From Arthrobacter humicola (GTDB lineage Bacteria > Actinomycetota > Actinomycetes > Actinomycetales > Micrococcaceae), in contig NZ_JAFKON010000004.1 in NCBI RefSeq assembly GCF_022803015.1, forward strand, positions 296,587 to 360,586: 64,000 nucleotides of DNA, read 5' to 3'. Made by a program: the position numbers and the translations under genes. Every line of letters begins with the position of its first letter. Position 1 is the stretch's first letter. The notes under the pieces are model-generated. The model was not told where the DNA came from, searched no databases, and saw nothing but the letters and a program-made list of their open reading frames with translations. Positions 44,162-52,468 of this stretch are shown piece by piece.

Positions 44162-44988
44162 CCGCCGTTTCAGAGGCCGGGACGACCGCGTCAGTTCCCA
44201 CCGCCGTTGACCAGGTCACCCTGACCATCGAGAACCACGTCGCCACCGTGGTCATCGACCGCCAGCACGTGCTCAACGCCGTCGACGGCGGCGCGCAGGC
44301 CCGGCTCAACGAGATCTGGGACCAGCTCGAAGCCGATCCGGACGTCCGCGCCGTGGTCATCACCGGCGCCGGGACCCGGGCCTTCTGCGTCGGCGCAGAC
44401 ATGTCCGCCTCCGCCGTGGACAAGACCGGGCTCGAATACTGGGCGGGCCTGGACCCGAACGGCTTCGGCGGGCTCAGCCTGCGCACCACGCTGGACATCC
44501 CGGTGATCGCCCGGGTCAACGGTTATGCGCTCGGCGGCGGCATGGAGATCGTGCTCGGCGCGGACATCGTGATCGCCGCGGACACGGCCCGCTTCGGGCT
44601 GACGGAACCGCGCGTCGGGCGTCTGGCGCTCGACGGCGGCATCCACCAGCTGGTGCGCCGGATCCCGTACACCCAGGCAATGGGCATGCTCCTGACCGGG
44701 CGGAAGGCCGAGGCCACAGAGATGCAGTCCATGGGCCTGGTCAATGAGGTGGTCCCCGCGGACCAGCTCGACGCCGCGGTACAGCGCTGGGTGGACCAGA
44801 TCCTCGCCTGCGCCCCCACCTCGGTCCGGGCGGTCAAGCAGATGGTCACGCAGACCGCGCACCTGACCGCCGCCGAGGCCCGTGGCCTCCGGCTCCCCGC
44901 CCTCATGGCGGCGCTGGACAGCGAAGACTCCGCCGAGGGCGTCCGCGCCTTCCAGGAGAAGCGCCCGCCGCACTGGCCGGGACGCTAG
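44158..44988 (+). CDS. Enoyl-CoA hydratase/isomerase family protein
   Basis: A 276-aa crotonase. The oxyanion-hole segments are visible: GTRAFCVGADMS (~77-88) and ALGGGMEIVLGADIVIAADTARFGLTEPRVG (~121-150). The Glu of GGGME and the Glu of LTEPRVG occupy the usual catalytic positions. Length is normal. The GTG start overlaps the CoA-transferase stop by 4 bp. It probably hydrates or isomerises the acyl-CoA made by its neighbour. A 62-bp gap with SD GGAG separates it from the DapA-family gene. Confidence 0.92.
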   Translation: MTAVSEAGTTASVPTAVDQVTLTIENHVATVVIDRQHVLNAVDGGAQARLNEIWDQLEADPDVRAVVITGAGTRAFCVGADMSASAVDKTGLEYWAGLDPNGFGGLSLRTTLDIPVIARVNGYALGGGMEIVLGADIVIAADTARFGLTEPRVGRLALDGGIHQLVRRIPYTQAMGMLLTGRKAEATEMQSMGLVNEVVPADQLDAAVQRWVDQILACAPTSVRAVKQMVTQTAHLTAAEARGLRLPALMAALDSEDSAEGVRAFQEKRPPHWPGR

Positions 44989-45050
44989 CCGTTCCACGGC
45001 CCGAAGATTCAGCCGCTCGAAGAACAACAAGAGCTTAGAAGGAGAAACCA

Positions 45051-45983
45051 ATGCGGGAGTCACTGACACCCGGCGTGTGGGGCGTCGTCGCCACACCGTT
45101 CCAGGGCAGCACCCTGGATGTCGACACGGACAGCCTGGCCGGGCTCGTGAGCTACTACGAGTCGATCGGCGCCACGGGACTCACTGTCCTGGGCGTGTTC
45201 GGCGAGGCCGCGGCCCTGACGGCGGCCGAGCGCAGCCTGGTCCTGGAAGTGGTCGTGGAGGAAACGCGCCTGCCCCTCGTGGTGGGGGTGACTTCCCTCT
45301 TCACCGGCACGGCCGTCGATGAAATCCGTTCCATCCAGGCCGCCACCGGGGACCGGCTGTCGGCCGTCATGGTCCAGGCAAACTCCGCCAACCCCGGTGT
45401 GGTCATCGCGCACCTGAACGCCATCCACCAGTCCACCGGCGCCAACGTGGTGCTGCAGGACTACCCGCTGGCCAGCGGCGTCCACATCAGCACCGAGGCG
45501 CTCATTTCCGTGGTGCAGGCCTGCGGCTTCGTCACCGCGGTCAAGGCCGAGGCCCCGCCCACGTCCGTGGCGATCGGGCACCTCACCGCAGCCCTCGACG
45601 TCTCTGTCTTCGGCGGCCTCGGCGGCCAGGGGCTGCTGGACGAGCTCATGGCCGGCGCCGCGGGGGCGATGACCGGTTTCTCCTACCCGGAAGCGCTCAT
45701 CGCCTGCGTGCAGGCCTGGCAGAAAGACGGCTACGAGGCCGCCCGCGATGCCCTGTTGCCCTACCTGCCGCTGATCAACTTCGAGCAGCAGGCGAAAATC
45801 GCGCTGGCGATCCGCAAGGAATGCCTGCACCAGCGCGGACTCATTGCCGACGCCGGCGTCCGGGCACCGGCCGCGGCGTTCCCGGAGGTTCTCCGGACCG
45901 GGCTGCGCACCCACCTGGCCGAGGCCGCCAAGGCCCTCGGCCCGAACCCGGCCGCCGTGCTGACCACGGCGGGGAGGAACTGA
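45051..45983 (+). CDS. Dihydrodipicolinate synthase (DapA) family lyase
   Basis: A 310-aa TIM-barrel Schiff-base lyase. The proton-relay Tyr appears in VVLQDYPLASG (~138) and the Schiff-base Lys in FVTAVKAEAPPTS (~167). The N-terminal motif GVWGVVATPFQG and the GVFGEAAALTAAER block (in place of GTTGE) separate it from true lysine-pathway DapA. Within a catabolic operon it is more likely an aldolase or dehydratase (of the KdgD, NanA or hydroxyproline-lyase kind) than a biosynthetic enzyme. The stop shares one base with the next ATG (TGATG). A following aldehyde dehydrogenase suggests that its product, or a pathway intermediate, is a semialdehyde. Confidence 0.88.
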   Translation: MRESLTPGVWGVVATPFQGSTLDVDTDSLAGLVSYYESIGATGLTVLGVFGEAAALTAAERSLVLEVVVEETRLPLVVGVTSLFTGTAVDEIRSIQAATGDRLSAVMVQANSANPGVVIAHLNAIHQSTGANVVLQDYPLASGVHISTEALISVVQACGFVTAVKAEAPPTSVAIGHLTAALDVSVFGGLGGQGLLDELMAGAAGAMTGFSYPEALIACVQAWQKDGYEAARDALLPYLPLINFEQQAKIALAIRKECLHQRGLIADAGVRAPAAAFPEVLRTGLRTHLAEAAKALGPNPAAVLTTAGRN

Positions 45984-46771
45984 TGGATTTCGGAATCAGC
46001 GGAAAGACCGCCTTTGTGGCCGCCTCGACCGGCGGCCTGGGCCTCGCCATCGCCCGGGCCCTCGCCGCCGAAGGCGTCCGGGTGGCCATCACCGGCCGGC
46101 GCGAAGTCCGCGCCAAGGAGATCGTGGCCGAACTGACGGACGCCTACGGACCGGGCGCCGTCGCCATCGAAGCGGACCTCAGCACCGCCGAGGGCGTGGC
46201 CGCCGCCGTCGAACAGACAGTCGCGGAACTCGGGCCCATCGACATCCTGGTCCTCAACGGTCCCGGGCCGAAGCCCGGCGCCGCCGCCACGCTCGGCGCG
46301 GACGACATCGCCGCGGCGTTCGAACAACTCGTCAAACCGCACCACGCCCTGGTCTCGCACATCCTGCCGGGCATGCGGGAACGGCGCTGGGGCCGGATCC
46401 TGGCCGTCGGGTCGAGCGGCGTCGTGGCACCACTGCCCAACCTGGCCGTGTCCAACACCGGCCGCGCGGCGCTGGCCGGCTACCTCAAGACCCTCGCCGC
46501 CGAGGTGGCGCTGGACGCCGTCACGGTCAACATGCTCCTTCCCGGACGCATCGCCACGGACCGGGTCGCGGAACTGGACCAGGCCGCCGCCAAACGGCGC
46601 GGCACCTCGCCCGAGGAGATCCAGCTCGAATCCCGCAAGACCATCCCCGCCCGCCGCTACGGCGAACCCGAGGAATTCGGCGCCGCCGCGGCGTTCCTCT
46701 GCAGCGCCCCGGCCTCCTACATCACCGGCGTGGCACTGCGCTGCGACGGCGGCCTGATCCGCGGGCTCTAG
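45983..46771 (+). CDS. SDR-family oxidoreductase with atypical active site
   Basis: A 262-aa Rossmann protein with the N-terminal [21 protein letters not shown] (~9-29) and [10 protein letters not shown] (in place of the NNAG motif) near 88. The usual Tyr-xxx-Lys pair is replaced: the matching segment is [19 protein letters not shown] (~152-170), with Asn and Arg at the expected positions. The C-terminal [11 protein letters not shown] and [12 protein letters not shown] are normal. Divergent SDRs of this SN-xx-R type are widespread and uncharacterised, and may work differently. The ATG overlaps the DapA-family stop; the frame upstream of it is an artefact. Confidence 0.85.
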   Translation: MDFGISGKTAFVAASTGGLGLAIARALAAEGVRVAITGRREVRAKEIVAELTDAYGPGAVAIEADLSTAEGVAAAVEQTVAELGPIDILVLNGPGPKPGAAATLGADDIAAAFEQLVKPHHALVSHILPGMRERRWGRILAVGSSGVVAPLPNLAVSNTGRAALAGYLKTLAAEVALDAVTVNMLLPGRIATDRVAELDQAAAKRRGTSPEEIQLESRKTIPARRYGEPEEFGAAAAFLCSAPASYITGVALRCDGGLIRGL

Positions 46772-46827
46772 CCACAGGCGCTGAACACTCAGCACACACC
46801 CTGCTCCGACTCTCACGAAGGACCACC

Positions 46828-48303
46828 ATGACTTCCACCGACACAGACACCTCAACCGCAACAGCCCGGGACCTCCTCACCGCCCGGCACCTGATCAACG
46901 GCGAATGGCTCGGCGGGGCGGACGCCGAGCGGATGAACCCGGCCCGCCCGGGCGAACTCGCCGCCCTCTCCCCCAGCGGCACCGCAGCCGACGTCGACGC
47001 CGCCATCAGCGCCGCCGCCGCCGCGCAGCCGGCCTGGGCAGCCATGCCCGCCCCGTCCCGCGGCGCCATCCTGATGGCCGCCGGCAACCTGCTCCTGGAG
47101 CGCCAGGCCGCCATCGCCGAGGACCTTGTCCGTGAAGAGGGCAAGACCCTCGCCGAGGCCAAGGGCGAGGTCAAGCGCGCCTCCGACGTGCTGCGTTTCT
47201 TCGGTTCCCTCGGCTGGGCCGCCACCGGCGAGGTGCTGCCCAGCGGCCTGCCGGACACCACCATAACCACCCGCCGCGAGGCGCTCGGCGTCGTCGGGCT
47301 CATCACGCCGTGGAACTTCCCCATCGCCATCCCGGCCTGGAAGTCCGCGCCGGCGCTGATCAGCGGCAACGCCGTGGTCATCAAGCCGGCCGAGCTCACC
47401 CCGCTCTCCGCCACTCACCTGGCCCGCGCCCTGCAGGACGCCGGGCTGCCCGCCGGCGTGTTCAACGTGGTCCATGGGAAGGGCCGCTTGGTGGGCGACG
47501 CCCTGGCCCGCGACCCCCGCATCGCCGGGTTGTCCTTCACCGGCTCCACCAACGTCGGGCTGGGGCTGCAGGAGATCCTCAACGCCCGCCGCGCCCGGGT
47601 CCAGCTGGAAATGGGCGGCAAGAACGGCGTGCTGGTCCTGGACGACGCCGATCCCCGCAAGGCCGCCCAGGTGGTGGCGGCCGGCGCGTTCGGCCTCACC
47701 GGCCAGGCCTGCACCGCCACGTCCCGCGTCTACGTCACGCCCGGCATCCGCGAGGAATTCCTGGCGGCCCTCACCGAGGAAGCCGCGCAGTACACCGCCG
47801 GCGACGGCCTCGAAGCCGCAAAGATGGGCGCCGTGGTGAGCAGCCAGCAGTTCGAACAGAACCAGTCCGCGGTGCGCACCGCCGTCGAACGCGGCGCCAC
47901 GCTGCTGCACGGCAAGTACGACGGCGGCACGGACGCCGGCTTCCTCTTCCCGGCCGCCATCCTCACGGAATTGCCCTTCGACGATGCCGCCGTGACCGAA
48001 GAGATCTTCGGACCCGTCGTGGCCGTCCTCGAGGTCCCGGACTACGAGGCCGGGCTCGCCGCGATCAACGACTCCCGCTACGGCCTGACCGCCGGCATCT
48101 GCACCGACTCCCTGGCGTTCGCCACGGACTTCGCCGCCCGCGCCCAGGCCGGGGTCATCAAGGTCAACCGTCCGACGGCGGGCCTGGACCTGAACGTGCC
48201 GTTCGGCGGCGTCAAGGACTCCTCCACCAACACGTTCCGCGAACAGGGGAAGTCCGCGCTGGACTTCTTCACGTGGGGCAAGACCGTCTACACGGGTGTG
48301 TAG
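46828..48303 (+). CDS. Aldehyde (semialdehyde) dehydrogenase
   Basis: A 491-aa NAD(P) aldehyde dehydrogenase. The cofactor segment [34 protein letters not shown] (~156-189), the general-base Glu in QLEMGGKNG (~260) and the nucleophile Cys in [14 protein letters not shown] (~295) are all present. Its layout resembles 2-oxoglutarate-semialdehyde dehydrogenases (YcbD type), which often pair with DapA-family lyases in sugar-acid or hydroxyproline pathways. SD AAGGA precedes the ATG. It lies 6 bp before the ferredoxin gene. The final product may therefore be 2-oxoglutarate or another dicarboxylate, which is inference. Confidence 0.92.
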   Translation: MTSTDTDTSTATARDLLTARHLINGEWLGGADAERMNPARPGELAALSPSGTAADVDAAISAAAAAQPAWAAMPAPSRGAILMAAGNLLLERQAAIAEDLVREEGKTLAEAKGEVKRASDVLRFFGSLGWAATGEVLPSGLPDTTITTRREALGVVGLITPWNFPIAIPAWKSAPALISGNAVVIKPAELTPLSATHLARALQDAGLPAGVFNVVHGKGRLVGDALARDPRIAGLSFTGSTNVGLGLQEILNARRARVQLEMGGKNGVLVLDDADPRKAAQVVAAGAFGLTGQACTATSRVYVTPGIREEFLAALTEEAAQYTAGDGLEAAKMGAVVSSQQFEQNQSAVRTAVERGATLLHGKYDGGTDAGFLFPAAILTELPFDDAAVTEEIFGPVVAVLEVPDYEAGLAAINDSRYGLTAGICTDSLAFATDFAARAQAGVIKVNRPTAGLDLNVPFGGVKDSSTNTFREQGKSALDFFTWGKTVYTGV

Positions 48304-48309
48304 CCAGCC

Positions 48310-48639
48310 ATGACGTACGTGATCGCCCAGCCCTGTGTGGATGTCAAAGACAAGGCCTGCATCGACGAATGCCCGGTGGACTGCATCTATGAGGGTGAAC
48401 GCTCGCTCTACATCCACCCGTCCGAATGCGTGGACTGCGGCGCCTGCGATCCCGTCTGCCCGGTCGAGGCGATCTACTACTCGGACGATGTCCCGGACGA
48501 GTGGGCCGACTACGTGCGCGCCAACGTGGAGTTCTTCGAGGAACTGGGGTCGCCGCAGGGCGCCTCAGCCCTCGGAAACCTGCACCGCGACCACCCTGTG
48601 GTGGCGCGTGCGCCTCTAGGCGCACGCGCCGTCGGCTGA
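48310..48639 (+). CDS. Ferredoxin (FdxA-like, 7Fe or 2[4Fe-4S])
   Basis: A 109-aa iron-sulphur protein. The N-terminal half carries two clusters: CVDVKDKACIDECPVDC (cysteines spaced as in 7Fe ferredoxins, with the 3Fe-4S-type pattern CxxxxxxxCxxxCP) and CVDCGACDPVCPVEAIY. The C-terminal ~40 residues (ADYVRANVEFFEELGSPQGA) match FdxA of actinobacteria. It ends the catabolic operon and may carry electrons for the FAD oxidoreductase encoded first. The last ~12 codons coincide with a perfect 12-bp hairpin (48603-48630), so the terminator is inside the coding region. An earlier natural stop is absent. Confidence 0.92.
   Translation: MTYVIAQPCVDVKDKACIDECPVDCIYEGERSLYIHPSECVDCGACDPVCPVEAIYYSDDVPDEWADYVRANVEFFEELGSPQGASALGNLHRDHPVVARAPLGARAVG
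48603..48630. terminator. Hairpin embedded in the 3' end of the ferredoxin gene
   Basis: A perfect 12-bp stem (GGCGCGTGCGCC and complement) with a TCTA loop encodes part of the ferredoxin tail ARAPLGARA. It sits between convergent genes and probably ends the catabolic operon transcript, and perhaps that of the SulP gene. Confidence 0.75.
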
Positions 48640-48680
48640 GCCCGTGACTGAACTGGTTGATGACCGGGGACAACCGTTCC

Positions 48681-50411
48681 CTACCCGTCCCTTTTCTCCC
48701 GTTGGAACGCCCTCACTGCTTCGCTCACAGTTGGGTAGAAATGTTCGGGAGAGAAACGGGCGCTCATGCCGTACTGCAACAATCTGTCTTTGACCGGGTC
48801 TTTGAGCTCGGCGAACACCAGGTCCACGCCGTGCCGGTCCAGCCATTCGTCAAGCTGCACCAACTCGTCCAGTGCAGTCGTGTCGATTCCCGTCACTGGT
48901 TCTGCCGCCAGCACCACGCGTTCAATGCCGTGCCCCGCCTGGTCCAGTTCGTTGCGCACGAAGGACCCCAGCAAGGCGCCGTTGCCGAAGAACAGCGGTG
49001 CGTCGAAGCGCAGGATCAACAGGCCGGGGATGCGTTCCCCTTCCGGATGACGGCTCACGTCGTGGTATCCCGGTACCCCGGGCACGTCCACCAGTTCAGC
49101 ACGGTAGGGGTCCCAGGCCTGCCGTAGGAAGTCCAGAATTGCCAAGCCGATGGCAACGGCGATGCCCGGGAGGACGCCCAGTATGGTCACCCCCAGGAAG
49201 GCCGCGAGCATCACCAACGATTCACTGCGGCTCATGCCGATGAGCCGTCGCACACCGGCCGGGTCGGCTATTGCGGCGGCTGCGGCGATGACAATGGCGG
49301 CAAGGGTTGTGGCCGGCAGGAACTCGGTGACGCCGGGCGCCACGAGCATGAAGCCGAGCACCAGGACGGCGCCTACGGCCCCCGTGAGCTGGGATTTCGC
49401 CCCGGACTCGACTGCCACCGGCGTGCGGGACGTGCTGGCCGACACCGGGAAGCCACCGAGCAGCCCGGTGGCAGCGTTCGCCGCGCCCAAGGCTGCCATT
49501 TCGTGGTTGCCGGATACCCTGCCGCCCTCTGCGGCCGCCAGGGATTGGGCCAGGGTTCCGGTATCAACGAAGACGATGAGGGCGATAGCGGCGGCAGCGG
49601 GCAGCAGTGTCAGGACGTCGGCCCAGCCAATTCCGCCCAGGGCCGGTGCAGGGAGCCCCTGCGGGAGGGCACCTGTGACCGTCAAACGCTCTTCGAGTCC
49701 CAGCACGGCCACGGCGAGGCAGGACACAACCACCGCAATGAGCACGCCCGGAACCTTCCATTTCAGCCGGCGGGGAACCCAGATGAGCGCCAGCGAGACC
49801 AAGCCGAGCAGTAGTGCCGTCAAATTGGTCTCGCCGGCAAGCACCTTCGGCGCGGCGGCGATGAGTTTTTCCCAGGGTGTACCGCCTTCCACGGATATTC
49901 CCAGGAGGGTGGGAAGCTGGGACACGGCCACCAGCAAGGCGATGCCGTTGAGATAGCCGAGCCGGATGGGCTTCGACAGCAGTCCAGTGACGATTCCCAA
50001 CCTCAGCACTGAGCCGAGCAGCAAGATGCCGCCAATCAGTATGGCGAGGAGACCGGCCAGGGCTACGGATTTCTGCTCGTTATCCGCGGCCAGGGGAATC
50101 AAGGCTGCCACGATCATCGGAGCGAGCGCGGAATCCGGGCCCAGCACCAGCACACGCGATGGCCCGACCGCCGCGTAGACAAGCAGGGGCACTACCGTCG
50201 CGTACAGGCCGGTCACCGGTGGAAGGCCGGCGGCCTGGGCGTACGCCATGCCAGCGGGGACCAAGATCGCGAAGAGCGCGGCGCCGGCCACCACGTCGTG
50301 GCGCAGCCACTCGATCCTGTAGCCACGCAGGGCCGGCGGGACCGCCCAGAATGCAGTCTTTCCGGATCGGCGCATCTTCTGATCATGTCCCTTCACGCCG
50401 CTGCTCGCCAT
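48681..50411 (-). CDS. SulP-family anion transporter with STAS domain
   Basis: A 576-aa transporter. The membrane domain (~30-430) starts with WLRHDVVAGAALFAILVPAGMAYAQAAGLPPVTGLYATVVPLLVYAAVGPSRVLVLGPDSALAPM, the SulP signature region split here only for description, and includes PVSASTSRTPVAVESGAKSQLTG near 325. The cytoplasmic STAS domain covers ~455-565, with GIDTTALDELVQLDEWL near 515. Such proteins carry sulphate, bicarbonate or dicarboxylates. The ATG at 50411 is accepted, with an in-frame ATG twelve codons later as an alternative. It is convergent with the catabolic operon, and no partner gene suggests its anion. Confidence 0.92.
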   Translation of the reverse strand: MASSGVKGHDQKMRRSGKTAFWAVPPALRGYRIEWLRHDVVAGAALFAILVPAGMAYAQAAGLPPVTGLYATVVPLLVYAAVGPSRVLVLGPDSALAPMIVAALIPLAADNEQKSVALAGLLAILIGGILLLGSVLRLGIVTGLLSKPIRLGYLNGIALLVAVSQLPTLLGISVEGGTPWEKLIAAAPKVLAGETNLTALLLGLVSLALIWVPRRLKWKVPGVLIAVVVSCLAVAVLGLEERLTVTGALPQGLPAPALGGIGWADVLTLLPAAAAIALIVFVDTGTLAQSLAAAEGGRVSGNHEMAALGAANAATGLLGGFPVSASTSRTPVAVESGAKSQLTGAVGAVLVLGFMLVAPGVTEFLPATTLAAIVIAAAAAIADPAGVRRLIGMSRSESLVMLAAFLGVTILGVLPGIAVAIGLAILDFLRQAWDPYRAELVDVPGVPGYHDVSRHPEGERIPGLLILRFDAPLFFGNGALLGSFVRNELDQAGHGIERVVLAAEPVTGIDTTALDELVQLDEWLDRHGVDLVFAELKDPVKDRLLQYGMSARFSPEHFYPTVSEAVRAFQREKRDG

Positions 50412-50549
50412 CCATCATCGGACGACCCCAGCCTTGCGCAGAAAGATGAGAGCAGCCGGTTTGACTCTGGCGAATACTGACCCGGATGGGCCGTCAATCA
50501 GCTCGATCGCATGGCCGCGATTCACAGGCTAATCGGGCCGATCCTGGTG

Positions 50550-50987
50550 TCAGTCTTTCTTCAGTTTCTGGGCGAGCATTACGAGGATTCCGCTGGGGCC
50601 GCGGAGATACGTGAGTTTGTAGTCGTCACCGTAGGTCGCCACACCACGGAGCGGGCGGCATCCGTGCTTCGCAGCTATCTCAAGGGCCTTGTCGATGTCG
50701 TCAACCGAGAAGGCCACGCGGTGCATTCCGATGTCGTTGGGACGGGTTGGGTTCGACTCGATCGCTTGAGGGTGGATGTACTCGAAGAGCTCAAGTCGGC
50801 CATGACCGTCCGGGGTCTGGAGCATCGCAATCTTGGCGTGGTTGCCATCAAGTCCGACGGCAGTGTCGGTCCACTCGCCGCTGACGGTATCACGGCCGAT
50901 GACCGTGAGACCGAGGTCGGTGAAAAAGGCGATTGTAGCTTCGAGGTCCCGAACCGCAATACCGACGTTTTCAAGTTTGATGGCCAT
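50550..50987 (-). CDS. VOC-family (glyoxalase/dioxygenase-like) protein
   Basis: A 145-aa protein of two beta-alpha-beta-beta-beta modules. Metal-site candidates are the Glu in LENVGIAVRDLEATIAFF (N-terminal strand/helix), His in NDIGMHRVAFSVDDIDKAL (~78) and Glu/Leu positions in RLELFEYIHP (~60). The C-terminal block YLRGPSGILVMLAQKL is typical of methylmalonyl-CoA epimerase- or glyoxalase-like members. Function cannot be assigned further. It stands alone between the SulP gene and a lipoprotein gene; the 254-bp region after its start (50988-51241) shows no gene. Confidence 0.85.
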   Translation of the reverse strand: MAIKLENVGIAVRDLEATIAFFTDLGLTVIGRDTVSGEWTDTAVGLDGNHAKIAMLQTPDGHGRLELFEYIHPQAIESNPTRPNDIGMHRVAFSVDDIDKALEIAAKHGCRPLRGVATYGDDYKLTYLRGPSGILVMLAQKLKKD

Positions 50988-51241
50988 GCGTTGAAGCTAC
51001 CAAGACGGGGCGAATAGCTCCAGTGCCGGGCCGGGACTATACGGATGGTCGAAGGCTTTGAGCCCGCTGCGCCGGTTGCCCGCGATCTCGGAATGTCGCA
51101 AGCAAAGTCGAATCCATACCCGTGACTTATGGCTCTGGTCGGCTGATGTCCGCCTGAGGACCATCACAAGCATTAGGACTGTGCCTGGCTGGGGGCATTC
51201 TCCTGCCCTGACTGCACTCCCGACCTGCAAGAAGGACCCTC

Positions 51242-52468
51242 ATGCCGATGGTCTGGATCCGCGCAAAATCCCGCCGGCTCACGGCCGCAATCCTCGCCGT
51301 CGTGCTTACGGCCGCCCTCGGCGGCTGCGTCCCCGGGCCGAAACCGCCGGCGCCGGTGTCGCCCGATTCCGGCTACCGGGCCGTGCTCGAACAGTTCGGC
51401 AGGAGATTGCTCGACGACGGCGCCCCGGCCGTCCTCATCCAGGTCCGCGTGGGCGGGGACGAGTGGTCCGCGGCCTACGGGGTCCGAAACCTGAACAGCC
51501 CGTCCCGGGCCGAGGTAACGGACCCGGTGCACATCGGCGGGGTCACCAAGTCCATGGTGGCCGTCTGCGTGCTCAAACTGGCCGAGGAGGGGCGGCTGGA
51601 ACTGGATGCGCCGGTCAGCACCTACCTGCCGGAGTTCAACAAGGTGATGCACCCGCCGGGACCGGTCACCGTCCGCCAGCTGCTGCAGCACCGCTCCGGC
51701 ATGCCGTCGGTGGACGGGCCGTTGTTCGATCCGGCCACGGTGCGCGAAGCCCTGACCACCAAGGTGAGCCTGGCGGATCTGCTGGCCATGGCGGGGCGGA
51801 TCTCCTGGCAGGCGAAGCTGGCCCAGGGATTTGAATACTCCAACTCGAATTACATTGCCCTGGCGCTGATCGTCGAGCGCCTCAGCGGCCGGCGGATCGG
51901 CGAGGTGATCAGCACCGACATCATCGAGCCGCTGGGCCTGAGTGAGACCTTGATGACGGCGGCCGGGCCGGCGCCGTCGTCCATGGTCCACGGCTACATC
52001 GCGCTGGACCGCAAACAACTGGACGTCACCTATCCGGCCGCCCAGATCGACAACGCCGCCGGCGGCATGGTGTCCTCCGTGGCGGACGTCAATACGTTCT
52101 ACCGGGCGCTGCTGCAGAACAAGCTGCTCAAGCCGGCCACGATCACGCAAATGGAGAGCCCGCTCTACGCCAGGTACGGACTCGGCGTGGTCCGCTGGAA
52201 CGATTTGTGCACTAACGACTTCTACTACGGCCATCCCGGCGACGTGCCCGGCTACGGCACCATCACCATGACCAGCGCGGACGGAACCCGGCAGCTCACC
52301 ATGGCCGTGGCCTACCCGCCGGAACCGCTCCCACGCGGGGACACCCACATTCTGCACCAGATGGAGTCCATCGCGGAGGACACCCTCAACGCCACGTGCA
52401 TGACCGGGCCGACCGGGCCGCTCAACAATGCCGCAGGCAGTCCGGGCACTGCGACAATGGGCAGATGA
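51242..52468 (+). CDS. Serine-hydrolase (beta-lactamase fold) lipoprotein lacking its nucleophile
   Basis: A 408-aa protein with a lipoprotein signal (LTAAILAVVLTAALGGC, Cys ~29) and a class C beta-lactamase/D-Ala-D-Ala carboxypeptidase fold. The first active-site motif, normally Ser-x-x-Lys (GSVTKS), reads IGGVTKSM near residue 101: Gly replaces the nucleophilic Ser while the Lys remains. The second motif YSN (FEYSNSNY, ~200) and the third (GHPGDVPGYG, ~333, His-x-Gly) are intact. It may be an inactive binding protein, or the neighbouring Ser in TKSM may substitute. SD AAGGA precedes the ATG. The stop overlaps the start of the HNH nuclease gene (ATGA), so they are coupled. Confidence 0.87.
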   Translation: MPMVWIRAKSRRLTAAILAVVLTAALGGCVPGPKPPAPVSPDSGYRAVLEQFGRRLLDDGAPAVLIQVRVGGDEWSAAYGVRNLNSPSRAEVTDPVHIGGVTKSMVAVCVLKLAEEGRLELDAPVSTYLPEFNKVMHPPGPVTVRQLLQHRSGMPSVDGPLFDPATVREALTTKVSLADLLAMAGRISWQAKLAQGFEYSNSNYIALALIVERLSGRRIGEVISTDIIEPLGLSETLMTAAGPAPSSMVHGYIALDRKQLDVTYPAAQIDNAAGGMVSSVADVNTFYRALLQNKLLKPATITQMESPLYARYGLGVVRWNDLCTNDFYYGHPGDVPGYGTITMTSADGTRQLTMAVAYPPEPLPRGDTHILHQMESIAEDTLNATCMTGPTGPLNNAAGSPGTATMGR

